DNA of 64,000 nt, from NCBI GenBank assembly GCA_024401455.1, contig JAKSLA010000001.1, forward strand, positions 44,262 to 108,261, in the 5' to 3' direction. Positions 63,342 to 64,000 of this stretch are shown here, one piece after another; within the stretch, counting starts at the first letter, position 1, and each line of letters begins with the position of its first letter. The translations under genes and the position numbers were made by a program. A model generated the notes under the pieces. That model ran no database searches. It was not told the DNA's origin and saw nothing but the letters and a program-made list of their open reading frames with translations. The stretch is from Paludibacteraceae bacterium. GTDB taxonomy: Bacteria; Bacteroidota; Bacteroidia; Bacteroidales; Paludibacteraceae.

Positions 63342-63385
63342 AATCCAAGAAAGAACGCATAAAATGGTGCGTCCTTTCTTGGATT
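63342..63385. terminator. Long hairpin downstream of the last LRR gene
   Basis: An 18-bp stem with one mismatch (AATCCAAGAAAG / CTTTCTTGGATT outer part, ACGCA/TGCGT inner part), loop of 8 nt. It lies 46 bp after the stop of the minus-strand LRR gene; T-rich sequence follows on both strands. Confidence 0.65.
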
Positions 63386-63430
63386 GCATTTTTCAATTTT
63401 AGCGTAAAAACAGCCAAACGTAAGATGACT

Positions 63431-64000
63431 TTAGAACGGCAACATACCTTCATCATCATCTTTCTTGCTATCGTATTTACTTATCAGTTGAGATCTATTA
63501 GTTAGATTTGGGCAGTCGTCGAAGGCGCTTGCGTCAATCTTCTCAACAGAGTCGGGAATGGAGATTTCAACCAAAGATGTACAACCCTTGAAGGCTTCAC
63601 TTTCTATCTCCTTTATTCCTTCTGGAATAGTCACATTTACCAGATTTTTGCAACCCTTGAACGTAGATGAACATATCCGTCCTAAACTACTTGGCAATAC
63701 AACATCTTCAAGGCTAATACATCCCTTGAACACACTATTGTCAAACCACCCGAATTCTACACCCTCTGGAATTCTAATGCTTTTCAGTCTCTCACAGCCC
63801 TTGAAGGCCTCAACTCGTATCTCTTTTACTCCCTTTGGAATGGTCACATTTACCAAACTTGAGCAACCCTCGAAGGCCTGAAATCCAATCTCTTTTATTC
63901 CTTCTGGAATAGTCACATTTACCAGACTTTTGCAACCCTTGAACATAGATGAACATATCCGTCCTAAACTACTTGGCAATACAACATCTTCAAGGCTAAT
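63431..64000 (-). CDS. BspA-like leucine-rich-repeat protein, C-terminal part (5' end outside window)
   Basis: The frame stays open to the window edge (ISLEDVVLPSSLGRICSS at 64000-63947), so the internal alternative start at 63979 is not the true one. About 190 residues with eight LRR_5 units are visible. A 94-residue super-repeat (282 bp) is present: the 40 bp from 63679 and from 63961 are identical, giving SLEDVVLPSSLGRICSSxFK twice. The chain ends in a charged tail (SKYDSKKDDDEGMLPF) without membrane anchor. Confidence 0.85.
   Translation of the reverse strand: MSLEDVVLPSSLGRICSSMFKGCKSLVNVTIPEGIKEIGFQAFEGCSSLVNVTIPKGVKEIRVEAFKGCERLKSIRIPEGVEFGWFDNSVFKGCISLEDVVLPSSLGRICSSTFKGCKNLVNVTIPEGIKEIESEAFKGCTSLVEISIPDSVEKIDASAFDDCPNLTNRSQLISKYDSKKDDDEGMLPF

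Noticed and set aside
1-64000. tRNA/rRNA genes and CRISPR arrays
   Set aside because: No cloverleaf with a TTCGANNC arm, no rRNA-like stretch and no regularly spaced repeat-spacer array was found on reading both strands; the repeats present are coding LRR/Ig repeats or dispersed palindromes.

Overview
The window is chromosomal DNA from a member of the Bacteroidetes, very probably order Bacteroidales. The evidence: promoters match the TTTG / TAnnTTTG pattern of that phylum instead of -35/-10 boxes, Shine-Dalgarno sequences are mostly absent, there is a TonB-dependent receptor, a type IX secretion (T9SS) operon, a glycine-lipid acyltransferase pair and the Bacteroidales gene order of the division/cell-wall (dcw) cluster. 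Species cannot be fixed from the sequence alone.

Layout. 1-3.8 kb: a sugar-uptake operon (3' part of a TonB-dependent receptor, FucP/GluP-type permease, ROK sugar kinase). 3.8-7.4 kb: accessory stretch with dispersed repeats, a 5'-truncated Rpn/PDDEXK protein, a BRCT-leucine-rich-repeat fusion and an IS5-like fragment. 7.6-11.4 kb: purL. 11.5-20.4 kb: a 2109-aa secreted T9SS cargo followed by OmpA-like and PorP/SprF-like partners. 20.4-26.1 kb: acetyltransferase, a UDG-like protein with a small partner, three tandem copies of an apparently undescribed small-RNA gene, a membrane-spanning AraC-type regulator, a tiny repeat protein and an intact Rpn-family protein. 26.2-42.1 kb (minus strand): a complete dcw operon from mraZ to ftsZ plus a YqeY-like gene. 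42.5-44.3 kb: the glycine-lipid pair glsA/glsB. 44.3-54.1 kb: accessory island with repeats, an HTH-Panacea antitoxin-like protein, a 1625-aa SF1 helicase with a small hydrophobic partner, a rod-shaped 6S-like RNA, a VapBC-like pair and a duplicated mini-gene. 54.2-57.6 kb: carB preceded by a leader peptide and attenuator. 57.9-60.1 kb: an AAA_14/DUF4143 ATPase gene broken into three pieces by two AT-rich cassettes. 60.2-64 kb: two BspA-like leucine-rich-repeat proteins and a small membrane protein.

Most striking observations: (1) three tandem sRNA genes (22.66-23.64 kb), each with the same upstream paired direct repeats, GTGAA-N19-TAnnTTTG promoter, 5' hairpin with compensatory changes, GGTCACTAT...TATAARTG core and terminator; (2) a ~215-nt RNA at 52.05-52.27 kb (minus) folding into a long rod with a large bubble carrying a copy of the -7 promoter sequence, as expected of a 6S-type RNA; (3) a carB leader with promoter, 25-codon peptide, U-rich tract and terminator, arranged as in pyrBI-type UTP-sensing attenuation. 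All identifications come from reading the sequence; no database search was run.
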